DNA from: Desulfitobacterium hafniense DCB-2
GTDB taxonomy: Bacteria > Bacillota > Desulfitobacteriia > Desulfitobacteriales > Desulfitobacteriaceae
NCBI RefSeq assembly: GCF_000021925.1
Contig: NC_011830.1
Coordinates: 5,215,135-5,279,134, forward strand
Reading direction: 5' to 3'
DNA: 64,000 bases
Positions 24,669-33,886 of the stretch are shown here, in pieces (the first letter of the stretch is position 1; every line of letters begins with the position of its first letter). A model generated the notes under the pieces. The model searched no databases. It had not been told where the DNA came from and saw only the letters and a list, made by a program, of their open reading frames with translations. Made by a program: the position numbers and the translations under genes.

Positions 24669-25313
24669 TTATTTAGCCTCAGCGTTTGCGTCAGACGAAT
24701 CTCCGTTTTCCGGTTGTTGAAATTGCTGGACAATCCCATCCTGGGCCAGCTTAATATTTCTTTCCAGTCTCTCTTTATTGTCCGGGGAGATGTTTTCCAA
24801 AGCGAGAGCCTTCTCCCACTGTTCAATAGCTTTGCCATAGTCTCCCTGGGAATACAGGAAAACCCCGTAATTGTAAAGACCGTTATAAAAATTCGGATCC
24901 TCTTGCAAAGCTTCCTGGAAGGTCTGATCAGCCAACTCATTTTGGCTTGTGTAAAAAGCGGCAGTAGCCATATCGACCAGGATGTTGACATTCTTCTCGG
25001 TCTTGAGAACCTCCTGATACTCCGTCACCGCCTGCTGAAGTATCGAAGTCGTTGTTGCCAGATTTTCTTCCGCCATATCCTGGGATAATGTTTGCATACC
25101 CCAATCATAATAGGTGTCAGCAAGAGCCAAGCGGGTTTGGGTATCCTGAGGATTTGCTTCCAGGGCTTGCTTTAAACTATTAATTTGATCCTGATAGTTT
25201 TTTCCAACTGTAGGGCGCATATCCCCCAGGAACATAAAGGAAGTTCCTACCAAGCTGATAATCAATAAGCCCACAATAACATACACGGTTAATTTTTGGG
25301 TTCTTTTCTGCAC
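24669..25313 (-). CDS. Membrane-anchored tetratricopeptide repeat protein
   Basis: 214 aa. An N-terminal membrane helix (about residues 9-30) is followed by three TPR-like units, the clearest being ETQTRLALADTYYDWGMQ-type, NFYNGLYNYGVFLYSQGDYG and KAIEQWEKALALENISPDN. It is probably a surface-located protein-interaction scaffold. No specific partner can be read. The gene ends with an acidic tail. It is transcribed toward walJ with a 111-bp gap between. The tail is rich in Gln, Asn and Asp. Confidence 0.85.
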   Translation of the reverse strand: MQKRTQKLTVYVIVGLLIISLVGTSFMFLGDMRPTVGKNYQDQINSLKQALEANPQDTQTRLALADTYYDWGMQTLSQDMAEENLATTTSILQQAVTEYQEVLKTEKNVNILVDMATAAFYTSQNELADQTFQEALQEDPNFYNGLYNYGVFLYSQGDYGKAIEQWEKALALENISPDNKERLERNIKLAQDGIVQQFQQPENGDSSDANAEAK

Positions 25314-25425
25314 CGAACCGCCCCTTCCTATCCAGCAATCTTAATTATACATGCTCTTATTTTAACATTTTGCCCAAAGTTAGTCTATAAAGGATTGTGC
25401 ACAAGAGAACAGGGGGCCTGTCTGC

Positions 25426-27432
25426 TCAGTCCACCAGCCATTTGCGCAGCTGGCACCGTGCTTCGTAGTAGGGTGTGCTTTCGCCAAAATCGGAAGCTTT
25501 CCCCGCCAGCAGCTGGTTCACTCCCCAGCCCTCCTCGGTGCCCCCCTCGGGCAGAACCACCGTTTGCGGGTGAATGTCCTCGGAGACAGACACCCAGGCC
25601 AAAAGCTGGCCATGCTCCGTCTCTACCAAGGCCCGATCCCCGGTGGAGAGGTAATACTTCTCGGCCAGTTGGGGGTGGATATAAAGGCGAAAGCCTTCTG
25701 CCTCCTGAAACTGGGAATGAAGGGCATGGTGGGGATGAGGGGTGATGAGATACCAGGGATACTCCCCTTGACTTGGGGTCTTGGTAAATTCCAGATTCAT
25801 GTTCAGAGCATCCCGGGAACCTTCGAGAAGGGGATCAGCCACGGCATCCCCGTATTCAGCCAGGGCGATCTCTGAAGCCAGTTCAATCTTGCCGCTGGGT
25901 GTCTTAAACTGCAAATCCTGCCAGGCCACTTCAGGGATATAAGGGGTCCGCAGAGGGCCTTTCCTTAAACTCTCCAAAGTTATTCCATACTCGGCCAAGG
26001 GTGCCAGGACGTATTCCAGCCACTGCTCCGGGGTATAAGGAAAAACCTCTTCCAAACCCAGACGCTGGGCCAGCTCCGTAAAAATCACCGCTTCGGATCT
26101 CGCTTCATACCGGGGCTCCACGATCTTCCGGGTAAGCTGAAGGATGGGACTCCAGGAGGTGGCGATCAGGTCCTCATCTTCAAAAGCCGTGGTGACAGGC
26201 AGAACCAGATCGGAATGGCGGGCCGTCTCCGTCAGGGTGATATCAAAGGTCACCTTAAAGGGTATTTTCCGCCAGACCTCCCGCCAAAGCAGGGAATTAG
26301 GCTGTTGGACCAAGGGATTGGAGCGGGTCACTACAGCCAAACGAACCGGAGGATCCGCCTTGCTGATCTCTTCGGCCAGAAATGGATGAGGAAAAGTCCG
26401 GGACTGATAATCCTGAGGATCCATGGTGACTTTGTTGAGATGACGGCTATGGTATTGATAGCCGTAATGGATGCCTGCTCCGGGCTGGCCCAGATTGCCG
26501 GTCAAGGCTAAAAGAGCATCGATAGCGCGGAGAGTATTGCCGCCGCCGCTATAGCGCTGTAAGCCGTATCCGGCCAGGATCGTGACCGGCCGGGTACGGC
26601 TTATGGTCTGGGCTAATTCTTCTTGTTTTTCCACCGGTATCCCGGTCAGCATGGCCACTCGTTCCGGGTTGTATTCCTTCGCCCTGAGGGCAAAGGCTTC
26701 CAGCCCATGGACGGACCTGCGTACAAAATCCCAGTCCAGCCAGCCTTCCCGTAAAATAATATGGGCGATTCCCATGGCCAGGACGCCGTCACTGCCGGGA
26801 TGAACCTGAACATAATCCTGAGCAAAATCAGCACTTTTCACCCGCACCGGATTAATCACGACGATCTTGGCCCCGACTTTCTTAGCCTCCAGCAAAAGGG
26901 GCACCATATGCAGATTGGTAACGGCCGGATCCCTTCCCCACAGGATAATGACCCTCGCCTGGCTGACCTGGGTCCAATCCCCGGCCAGAACTCCCCCGAA
27001 ATCAATCTCCTGGGCCCGGTAGCCTGCTCCCCAGCACATACTTCCTCTGGGTTCCGTGACCCCGCCCAAGGCCTGGAAAAAGCGCCGGTCCAGCTCTCTT
27101 AACTTCCCATTGTGACCATAATCATAATGGTGAAGAATCCCCCAGGAACCCACTTCTTCAAGGGTCTCTTTGATTTTATCTGTTAAGAGAGTATTGGCTT
27201 CAGCCCAGGAAATCCGCCGCAATCCTCCCCGGTCCCTGAGAAGGGGGAAACGCAGCCTTTCGGCCGAGAAGACCCGTTGCGCCTGAGCCTGAGCTTTTGA
27301 ACATACTATTCCCTTGGTTAGAGGATGCTCCTTATCCCCACGAACCTGGAGTCCTTTATCCTCGCTGTACTCCACAACAAAGCCGCAGCTGTCTGGACAG
27401 TTCAACGGACAAGCCGAGCGCAGAACGGTCAT
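25426..27432 (-). CDS. Molybdopterin-dependent oxidoreductase with N-terminal [4Fe-4S]
   Basis: 668-aa Mo/W-bisMGD enzyme of the DMSO reductase family. [4Fe-4S] ligands CPLNCPDSC followed by a Cys in GIVCSKAQ (residues 8-50). GSMCWGAG supplies a candidate Cys ligand for the metal. Cofactor-binding segments include ILWGRDPAVTN and the C-terminal dinucleotide domain around STGDRALVETEHG. No Tat signal, so it is cytoplasmic. Substrate unknown: no dedicated subunits or electron carriers adjoin it. Its start, ATG 27432, follows GGAGGGGAT. It lies 33 bp downstream of the SCIFF maturase gene. Confidence 0.9.
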   Translation of the reverse strand: MTVLRSACPLNCPDSCGFVVEYSEDKGLQVRGDKEHPLTKGIVCSKAQAQAQRVFSAERLRFPLLRDRGGLRRISWAEANTLLTDKIKETLEEVGSWGILHHYDYGHNGKLRELDRRFFQALGGVTEPRGSMCWGAGYRAQEIDFGGVLAGDWTQVSQARVIILWGRDPAVTNLHMVPLLLEAKKVGAKIVVINPVRVKSADFAQDYVQVHPGSDGVLAMGIAHIILREGWLDWDFVRRSVHGLEAFALRAKEYNPERVAMLTGIPVEKQEELAQTISRTRPVTILAGYGLQRYSGGGNTLRAIDALLALTGNLGQPGAGIHYGYQYHSRHLNKVTMDPQDYQSRTFPHPFLAEEISKADPPVRLAVVTRSNPLVQQPNSLLWREVWRKIPFKVTFDITLTETARHSDLVLPVTTAFEDEDLIATSWSPILQLTRKIVEPRYEARSEAVIFTELAQRLGLEEVFPYTPEQWLEYVLAPLAEYGITLESLRKGPLRTPYIPEVAWQDLQFKTPSGKIELASEIALAEYGDAVADPLLEGSRDALNMNLEFTKTPSQGEYPWYLITPHPHHALHSQFQEAEGFRLYIHPQLAEKYYLSTGDRALVETEHGQLLAWVSVSEDIHPQTVVLPEGGTEEGWGVNQLLAGKASDFGESTPYYEARCQLRKWLVD

Positions 27433-27465
27433 GTTTATCCCCTCCACAAACCATAATAGAATCTT

Positions 27466-28896
27466 TTATGCCTCTTTGATCTTCATATAGAGGGCTACTT
27501 CAAGGCGTTTCTTCTGAAACTCACACCCTAAAGCATAGACCTCGTTAAGTTGGCCGCTAAAAGCATGATTGGCCGAGTGGCAGCCGCCGCTGCAGGAAAA
27601 ACGCGCCCAGCATTGACGGCAGGCCGCTTTGCTATAGACATGGGCGGAACGGAACTTTGCGATGATCTCCGGATTAAGAGGAACACCCTCTTGCCCCAGG
27701 GAACCCATTTTGAACTCCTCCTGGCCGACAAACTGATGGCAGGGATAGAGATCTCCTTCCGGTGAAATCGCCACATATTCATGGCCGGCTCCGCAGCCGG
27801 AGAGACGCTTGGGCAGGCATGGACCTTGGTCCAGGGCTACGTTAAAATGGAAAAAACTAAAATCTTCACCTTTGCGCCGGCGAGCCAGCAGCTCTTCCCC
27901 CAGGCGATCATAGGTCTTTAAAATTTCGGGAAGATCCCCTTCCTGGAAAGCATAGGGATCGCTGGGCTGAGCCACCACAGGTTCCAGGGATATTTGTTTC
28001 ATCCCCAGATCCAGCAGATGGGTGACGTCTTGATCAAAGTCCAGGTTGTAATGGGTATAAGTTCCCCGGGCATAATAGTAAGTACCTACGGCATAGGGAG
28101 AGCTCTCGGGGCGTTTCGCGGCAAACTGCTGCAGGCGCGGAGCTACTTGGGCATAGCTTCCCTGGCCATTGGCATAGGGGCGCATCCGATCATGGACTTC
28201 CGGACGTCCGTCAATGCTGAGGACGACACTGATATCTTCCTGCTCCAGAAAGTTTTGTATTTCTTCGCTCAGCAGCACCGCATTGGTGGTTATGGTAAAC
28301 TTAATGGTTTTGCCTTTAGCCTGGGCCGCCTCTTTCCCGTACCGGACAACCTCTTTGACCATTTGATAGTTCAAAAGGGGCTCACCCCCGAAAAAGTCCA
28401 CTTCACAATGCTTACGATGAGCGGAGGCCTCCAGGACAAAGTCGATAGCCTGCTTGCCGGTTGCCACGTCCATAAGACCCCGCTGTCCGCCAAAGGCCCC
28501 GGTTCCGGCAAAGCAGTAATTGCAGCGCAGGTTGCAGTCGTGGGCCACGTGAAGGCAGATGGCTTTGACAATAGGCTTGGCCGGATAGGCAGGGCCTTTC
28601 TCTTCGGCTTCCTTTGAGAACAGGACACCCTCCTGCTGCAGCTCTTCCATCTCGGCAAAGATTTCCTCGGCTACTTCCTGAGGAAGAGGCATACCCTCTG
28701 CCTGTAACAGGGCTGTGACCGTTTCCCTGGCCAAAGGCTGATGCTCCTCCTGTAGTCTTTCCAGAACTTTCAGGATTGAAAAGGTCGTGTCATCTAAAAT
28801 ATGCAGGGAGCCGGAATTGACATCATAGGCAATCTTCAGATCTCCCTGTTGGTAGCTATGGACATTTTTTTTAAGATCATATCCTTCAAGGAACAT
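27466..28896 (-). CDS. SCIFF peptide maturase (radical SAM/SPASM, thioether cross-links)
   Basis: 476 aa. An N-terminal peptide-recognition region precedes the radical SAM motif CNLRCNYC (with LHVAHD upstream). The C-terminal SPASM/Twitch region is marked by CGAGHEYVAISPEGDLYPCHQF and CRQCWARFSCSGGCH, which supply auxiliary Fe-S clusters. The enzyme family installs Cys-to-Thr thioether bridges in SCIFF peptides. Its substrate is encoded 136 bp upstream. The start ATG 28896 is the family-like MFLEGYDLKKNVHSY; the ribosome binding site is weak (GAAGGG, 10 bases away). Confidence 0.95.
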   Translation of the reverse strand: MFLEGYDLKKNVHSYQQGDLKIAYDVNSGSLHILDDTTFSILKVLERLQEEHQPLARETVTALLQAEGMPLPQEVAEEIFAEMEELQQEGVLFSKEAEEKGPAYPAKPIVKAICLHVAHDCNLRCNYCFAGTGAFGGQRGLMDVATGKQAIDFVLEASAHRKHCEVDFFGGEPLLNYQMVKEVVRYGKEAAQAKGKTIKFTITTNAVLLSEEIQNFLEQEDISVVLSIDGRPEVHDRMRPYANGQGSYAQVAPRLQQFAAKRPESSPYAVGTYYYARGTYTHYNLDFDQDVTHLLDLGMKQISLEPVVAQPSDPYAFQEGDLPEILKTYDRLGEELLARRRKGEDFSFFHFNVALDQGPCLPKRLSGCGAGHEYVAISPEGDLYPCHQFVGQEEFKMGSLGQEGVPLNPEIIAKFRSAHVYSKAACRQCWARFSCSGGCHSANHAFSGQLNEVYALGCEFQKKRLEVALYMKIKEA

Positions 28897-28929
28897 GGGC
28901 GGTTTTCCCTTCTTTCTTAAACAGATAAA

Positions 28930-28964
28930 CATAGAAACAGAACCCGCCTGAATCAGGTGGGTTC
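28930..28964 (-). terminator. Attenuator-like hairpin between SCIFF peptide and its maturase
   Basis: GAACCCGCCTGA (28940-28951) is nearly complementary to TCAGGTGGGTTC (28953-28964), with a T-rich minus-strand tract after it. Partial termination would give more peptide than enzyme. Confidence 0.65.
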
Positions 28965-29031
28965 TCGCGACCTATGTTTAATCTTTTCACTTCGTCACAC
29001 TATGTTCTGGTCGGGGCACTACTGACGAATA

Positions 29032-29172
29032 CTACTTAACACAGACTTGATTGCCTACGGTGCAGGATGTTTTGCAGGCCGATTGGCAGGAAGTCTGACA
29101 CTCTCCACAGCCACCTGTTTTTAAAGTTGCACTTAAATTGGCTTTGACAACTGTTTGAATATGTTTTGCCAT
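29032..29172 (-). CDS. SCIFF ribosomal peptide precursor (six cysteines in 46 residues)
   Basis: 46 aa. The N-terminus MAKHIQTVVKANLSATLKTG is followed by a Cys-rich core with six cysteines at positions 22, 25, 29, 33, 37 and 44. This is the SCIFF (six cysteines in forty-five) pattern, nearly universal in Clostridia. Its maturase cross-links Cys to Thr by thioether. The ATG at 29172 is chosen over an in-frame upstream start because GAGGAGG lies eight bases before it. Function of the mature peptide unknown. Confidence 0.96.
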   Translation of the reverse strand: MAKHIQTVVKANLSATLKTGGCGECQTSCQSACKTSCTVGNQVCVK

Positions 29173-29250
29173 CTTTATAGCCTCCTCTCGAACACATAAG
29201 AATTCGTCACTCATTATATCATGAGGACAAGTTAGTGTGCAAAATATAAT

Positions 29251-29799
29251 TTACTTGGTTACTGTTCCTTGTTTGGGCTGACTGAACAAATAAAGAACAT
29301 CGCCTTTTTCCGAGTATCCGGTAATATCGGCGTCAACCGAGGGAACCTGAGCTTTGCTGATCATAGCATACCAAAGGGAATACTCCCCGGACTGCACAAT
29401 CGTTGCTTTAACGGCTTCCCCCCAGGTGGTCTTCACTTCAATGGAGCTGATTTTGGGTTCTTCCACAAATCCATAATAAAGATAGAACTTAGCGGACTTG
29501 TCCCCTAAATCCGAATAGCGCCACGACAATCCTTTAGGATAGGTTACCAAAGAGCCGCCTTCGGTTCCCAGCCACTTCCAACCAAAGGCATCCTTCTGAA
29601 ACAAGCCTGCCCCCAGTTCATCATTATTGATATAAAAGACAATCGTCGCCTCATTTTGAACCTGTTCGGTATGGATTACCTCCCAATCGCCTGGAACCAC
29701 CTTTTTGGCCTCCTGAACAGCCTCTTCAAGGGAGCCGCAACCACTGACTGAGAAAATCAGCAGAAGTGCAACAGTCACCAGCACTTTGTTCAATTTCAC
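29251..29799 (-). CDS. Putative lipoprotein
   Basis: 182 aa with a lipoprotein signal peptide ending in the lipobox FSVSGCG (Cys21). The rest has no recognised domain: mostly beta-rich with a hydrophobic WYAMI segment. It does not resemble an enzyme. Start GTG 29799 with GGAGGAAGCCCT. It probably sits on the outer face of the membrane. Neighbours (SCIFF peptide on one side, tRNA genes on the other) give no function. No further gene in 29800-29940. Confidence 0.85.
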   Translation of the reverse strand: MKLNKVLVTVALLLIFSVSGCGSLEEAVQEAKKVVPGDWEVIHTEQVQNEATIVFYINNDELGAGLFQKDAFGWKWLGTEGGSLVTYPKGLSWRYSDLGDKSAKFYLYYGFVEEPKISSIEVKTTWGEAVKATIVQSGEYSLWYAMISKAQVPSVDADITGYSEKGDVLYLFSQPKQGTVTK

Positions 29800-29942
29800 A
29801 GGGCTTCCTCCAGTTACATATAATCTGGGGTTTAAACATAATGTGACAAGGATTCAGTTTATAGTGTAGCTTATTTTATGTCTATTGACAATAGAATGAT
29901 TGTTTGGCATAAGCCGGTTAAGGCACGAACAGCAGCCAATAC

Positions 29943-29976
29943 AAAAGCCACACTGCTTGGTATACAGCATGGCTTA
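29943..29976 (-). terminator. Terminator of the tRNA-Glu/tRNA-Phe transcript
   Basis: Imperfect stem with AAGCCA/TGGCTT ends (29945-29975 on the plus strand), followed by TTTTGTATT on the minus strand. Confidence 0.6.
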
Positions 29977-30000
29977 AAAACAACTTCCTTTAAAATCAAA

Positions 30001-30076
<76 letters not shown>

Positions 30077-30081
30077 ATACA

Positions 30082-30157
30082 TGGTGACCCATACGGGATT
30101 CGAACCCGTGTTACCGCCGTGAAAGGGCGGTGTCTTAGGCCGCTTGACCAATGGGCC
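30082..30157 (-). tRNA. tRNA-Glu (anticodon UUC)
   Basis: 76 nt with CCA encoded. Acceptor GGCCCAT pairs with ATGGGTC (one G-U). Anticodon stem CCGCC/GGCGG encloses CTTTCAC, giving TTC. T arm GGTTCGAATCC. First gene of the pair. Confidence 0.97.
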
Positions 30158-30190
30158 ACTGATGGTGAGCCGTCTCACTCACGCTTTTGT

Positions 30191-30219
30191 AGTATACACA
30201 AAAGATGCCTATAAGTAAA
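30191..30219 (-). promoter_or_regulatory. Predicted promoter of the tRNA-Glu/tRNA-Phe pair
   Basis: On the minus strand TTTACT (30214-30219), 17 bp, then TATACT (30191-30196), 33 bp upstream of tRNA-Glu. Confidence 0.7.
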
Positions 30220-30274
30220 GACCTTTGGACAGATTTTTTTCCAGCATTTTTTCTGAACGCTTCCGGGAGGCTGC

Positions 30275-30976
<702 letters not shown>

Positions 30977-30981
30977 AGTGG

Positions 30982-31776
30982 TCAGCCCTCCCTCTTCTTG
31001 CCTAAATAAGCTTCGATGACCTGAGGGTTGTTCCGGATCTCGCTGGGGTTGCCGTTGGCGATGACTTTACCGAAATTAAGCACACTTATTTTCTCGCAGA
31101 TGCCCATGACCAGATTCATGTCGTGCTCGATGAGCATAATTGCGATCTGGAAGGTATCACGAATCTTCACGATATTATCCATTAATTCGGCTGTCTCGGA
31201 AGGGTTCATCCCGGCGGCAGGCTCATCCAGGAGCAGCAGCAAGGGTTTCGTGGCCAGGGCACGGACTATCTCAAGCCTGCGTTGAGCGCCGTAGGGCAGA
31301 GATCCTGCCTGCTTCCCCGCCAAACCCTCCATATCGAAGATGGACAAAAGCTCCATGGCCTTCTCATGGGCCTGCTTCTCGCTTTTCCAGTAAGCAGGGA
31401 GGCGGAGAATGCCATTCCACATACCATAGTTGATATGATTATGCATACCAAGCTTTACATTGTCTTCAACCGATAGATTCGAGAAAAGGCGTATATTTTG
31501 AAAGGTCCGGGCGATACCGGCTTTATTGATTTGCACTGTGTTCATATTCTGCGTGTCACGTCCATCCAACAGGATGGTGCCATGGGTAGGCTGATATACT
31601 TTAGTAAGCAGATTGAAGACAGTAGTCTTTCCTGCACCGTTGGGGCCAATGAGTCCGGCTATCTCCGTACGTCCGATGGTCATGTTGAAACCATTGACAG
31701 CCATAAGTCCGCCAAAGTTTATACCCAGGTCCCGGGCTTCCAGCACCGGCAGCATGTTCACATCACCCTTATCCAT
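30982..31776 (-). CDS. livG: LivG, branched-chain amino-acid ABC transporter ATPase
   Basis: 264 aa. Walker A GPNGAGKTT, signature region SLPYGAQRRLEIVRAL, Walker B LLLLDEPAAGM, and EHDMNLVM in the H-loop. LivG-type, with the characteristic GMN and final EVIEAYLG-like QVIEAYLGK. The start at 31776 overlaps the end of livM by eight bases; a second in-frame ATG at 31755 follows AAGGGTGATG and is also possible. Confidence 0.95.
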   Translation of the reverse strand: MDKGDVNMLPVLEARDLGINFGGLMAVNGFNMTIGRTEIAGLIGPNGAGKTTVFNLLTKVYQPTHGTILLDGRDTQNMNTVQINKAGIARTFQNIRLFSNLSVEDNVKLGMHNHINYGMWNGILRLPAYWKSEKQAHEKAMELLSIFDMEGLAGKQAGSLPYGAQRRLEIVRALATKPLLLLLDEPAAGMNPSETAELMDNIVKIRDTFQIAIMLIEHDMNLVMGICEKISVLNFGKVIANGNPSEIRNNPQVIEAYLGKKREG

Positions 31777-32845
31777 TTTCCGCGCCCCCCTTTTCTTTTC
31801 TGAGCTTTGCAGGAAGCAGCCTTGCTTTTAAAGCTCCCAAATGGCTCTTAAAGGCGTCATTGTTGGTGGCCAGCATGATCAGGATGAGAACGATGGCATA
31901 TAAAAGCATGCGGTAGCTGTTAAATTCACGCAGCAGCTCAGGGAGTATGGTAAGTAGGGTGGCGGCGATAATCGAGCCCCGGATATTACCCAGACCTCCC
32001 AGGACCACAAAGACAAGAATCAGGATCGAGGTGTTGAAGCCGAACTTAGAGGCAATAATGGTGGAATAATTCATGGCAAACAAAGTACCTGCGGCACCGG
32101 CCAGGGCGGCGGAGGTGACAAAAGCCATCAGCTTATACTTAGTGATATGAATACCCACACTCTCCGCTGCAATGCGGTTGTCGCGCAACGCCATAATTGC
32201 CCGTCCCGAACGGCTGTCAACCAAATTCAGTACGATAAACAAAGTAATCAGTATGAGGACAAAACCGATGGTGAACGTGGAAAGCTTAGGTATACCTGTA
32301 ATGCCCAGGGGGCCGTCGATAATGACTCTGCCGCCTTCACCAAGGTTCAGGGCATTGGAGTCGCTAAGGAAGCTAATGTGCAGTCCTGCTTTATCCAACC
32401 CTACATAAAGGATGTTGATAATATTTTTGATAATTTCTCCAAAAGCCAGAGTGACGATGGCCAAATAGTCGCCTTTAAGACGCAGGACAGGTATCCCGAT
32501 CAGAAAACCGGCTACTCCGGCGAAAAGAGCACCGACGATAAGAGATACGATCAGGCGCAGGATCGTGATGGGTATGATCTGCTCCAGGCTTATGCAAGCC
32601 ACCACACCCGCAAAGGCACCGATACTCATAAAACCCGCGTGGCCTAACGACAGCTCACCAAGTATGCCCACAGTCAGGTTCAGGGAAATAGCCAGGATCA
32701 CATAGGCGCAGATGGGAACCAGCTGCCCTTGCAGGGAGGAGCTGATATTGCCGCCGCTGATCAGCAATTGGACAATAAGATAAGCCACTATAACTAAAGC
32801 ATAGGTATAGAGGTTGTTGCGTGTAGTTTTTTTCAATACGATCAT
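31769..32845 (-). CDS. livM: LivM, branched-chain amino-acid ABC transporter permease
   Basis: 358-aa polytopic permease with about ten hydrophobic segments and the conserved LSLGHAGFMSIGAF and loop RSGRAIMALRDNRIAAESVGI, which contacts the ATPases. ATG 32845 follows GAGGTGGATGCT. An in-frame extension upstream overlaps livH and is rejected because that frame is unlike a LivM N-terminus. Partner of LivH in the membrane channel. Confidence 0.95.
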   Translation of the reverse strand: MIVLKKTTRNNLYTYALVIVAYLIVQLLISGGNISSSLQGQLVPICAYVILAISLNLTVGILGELSLGHAGFMSIGAFAGVVACISLEQIIPITILRLIVSLIVGALFAGVAGFLIGIPVLRLKGDYLAIVTLAFGEIIKNIINILYVGLDKAGLHISFLSDSNALNLGEGGRVIIDGPLGITGIPKLSTFTIGFVLILITLFIVLNLVDSRSGRAIMALRDNRIAAESVGIHITKYKLMAFVTSAALAGAAGTLFAMNYSTIIASKFGFNTSILILVFVVLGGLGNIRGSIIAATLLTILPELLREFNSYRMLLYAIVLILIMLATNNDAFKSHLGALKARLLPAKLRKEKGGAENG

Positions 32846-32855
32846 AGCATCCACC

Positions 32856-33737
32856 TCATACTTTCTCGTTGATCTTTTTGCCCAGAAGACCAGTGGGCTT
32901 GACCAACAAAGTAAGAATAAGGACGGAGAACACGATGGCGTCGGAAAGCTGGGTGGAGATATAACCCTTGCCGAATATCTCAATGACGCCCAGCAGGATA
33001 CCGCCGATCATAGCGCCGGGTATGGAGCCGATTCCGCCAAGTACGGCGGCAGTGAACGCCTTGATGCCGGGCATGGAGCCCGTGGTGGGCATCAAGGTGG
33101 GATAAGCGGAGCAAAGGAGAACGCCGGCAATCGCCGCCAGGGCAGAGCCGATGGCAAAGGTAACGGAGATGGTAAAGTTAACGTTGATGCCCATCAGCTG
33201 AGCCGCCCCCTTGTCCTCTGAGCAGGCGCGCATCGCCTTGCCCATTTTGGTCTTGCCGGTGAACCAGGTCAGCACGGCCATAATAATCAGGCAGGCGACT
33301 ATGGTGACGATGGCGATGACGGAGATGGTCAGCTGGCCGTCGAAAAGCTTCAGAGAGCCATTTCCTACTACGGAAGTGAACACCTTGGGATTAGAAGACC
33401 AGAGCAGCAAAGCGGCATTCTGCAGAAAATAGCTCACACCTATAGCAGTGATAAGCACGGCCAAGGAGGTTGCCGCTCTAAGCGGCTTGTAGGCCAGGCG
33501 CTCTATGACCACCCCCAGGATAGTACATACCACCATGGCCAGAAGCACACCGAAGACCGGGTGCAGATTCCCCCGTGTGGTAGCGAAGAAGCAAACATAG
33601 GCACCGACCATGATCACATCGCCATGGGCAAAGTTCAGCATTTTGGCAATGCCGTAGACCATTGTATAGCCCAGAGCTATGATGGCATAGACGCTGCCAA
33701 GACTGAGTCCGCTGATCAGAAAGGAGAGAAAGGTCAT
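32856..33737 (-). CDS. livH: LivH, branched-chain amino-acid ABC transporter permease
   Basis: 293-aa permease. Starts MTFLSFLISGLSLGSVYAI, contains the LivH loop LNFAHGDVIMVGAY and the EAA-like MGKAMRACSEDKGAAQLMGI that docks with LivF/LivG. About eight hydrophobic segments. Ten bases separate it from livM. It lies 149 bp downstream of livK, with a hairpin in that gap. Confidence 0.95.
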   Translation of the reverse strand: MTFLSFLISGLSLGSVYAIIALGYTMVYGIAKMLNFAHGDVIMVGAYVCFFATTRGNLHPVFGVLLAMVVCTILGVVIERLAYKPLRAATSLAVLITAIGVSYFLQNAALLLWSSNPKVFTSVVGNGSLKLFDGQLTISVIAIVTIVACLIIMAVLTWFTGKTKMGKAMRACSEDKGAAQLMGINVNFTISVTFAIGSALAAIAGVLLCSAYPTLMPTTGSMPGIKAFTAAVLGGIGSIPGAMIGGILLGVIEIFGKGYISTQLSDAIVFSVLILTLLVKPTGLLGKKINEKV

Positions 33738-33828
33738 AACTCACACACCTTCATTTAGTTTGAGCATATTTTTTGAGCATATTCGTAGTTTGAGCAGATT
33801 CGGAAAAGGCCACATAACGGATAAAGGG

Positions 33829-33850
33829 CTGCCGAGTATGTACTCGGCAG
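33829..33850 (-). terminator. Hairpin between livK and livH (attenuator-like)
   Basis: CTGCCGAGTA (33829-33838) pairs with TACTCGGCAG (33841-33850). On the minus strand CCCTTTATCC follows, so termination is weak, as is common between a binding-protein gene and its permeases. Confidence 0.45.
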
Positions 33851-33886
33851 TCCTCTCGACAAACCATTTGAAAGGGCAGCAGTTTC

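Noticed and set aside
26900..27060. Selenocysteine in the molybdopterin oxidoreductase
   Set aside because: No in-frame TGA; candidate ligand is Cys in GSMCWGAG.
27994..28617. 207-codon plus-strand frame opposite the SCIFF maturase
   Set aside because: Antisense to conserved radical SAM domain; no ribosome binding site.
32856..32983. Long N-terminal extension of livM into livH
   Set aside because: The extra 46 codons overlap livH out of frame and do not look like a permease; ATG 32845 has the ribosome binding site.
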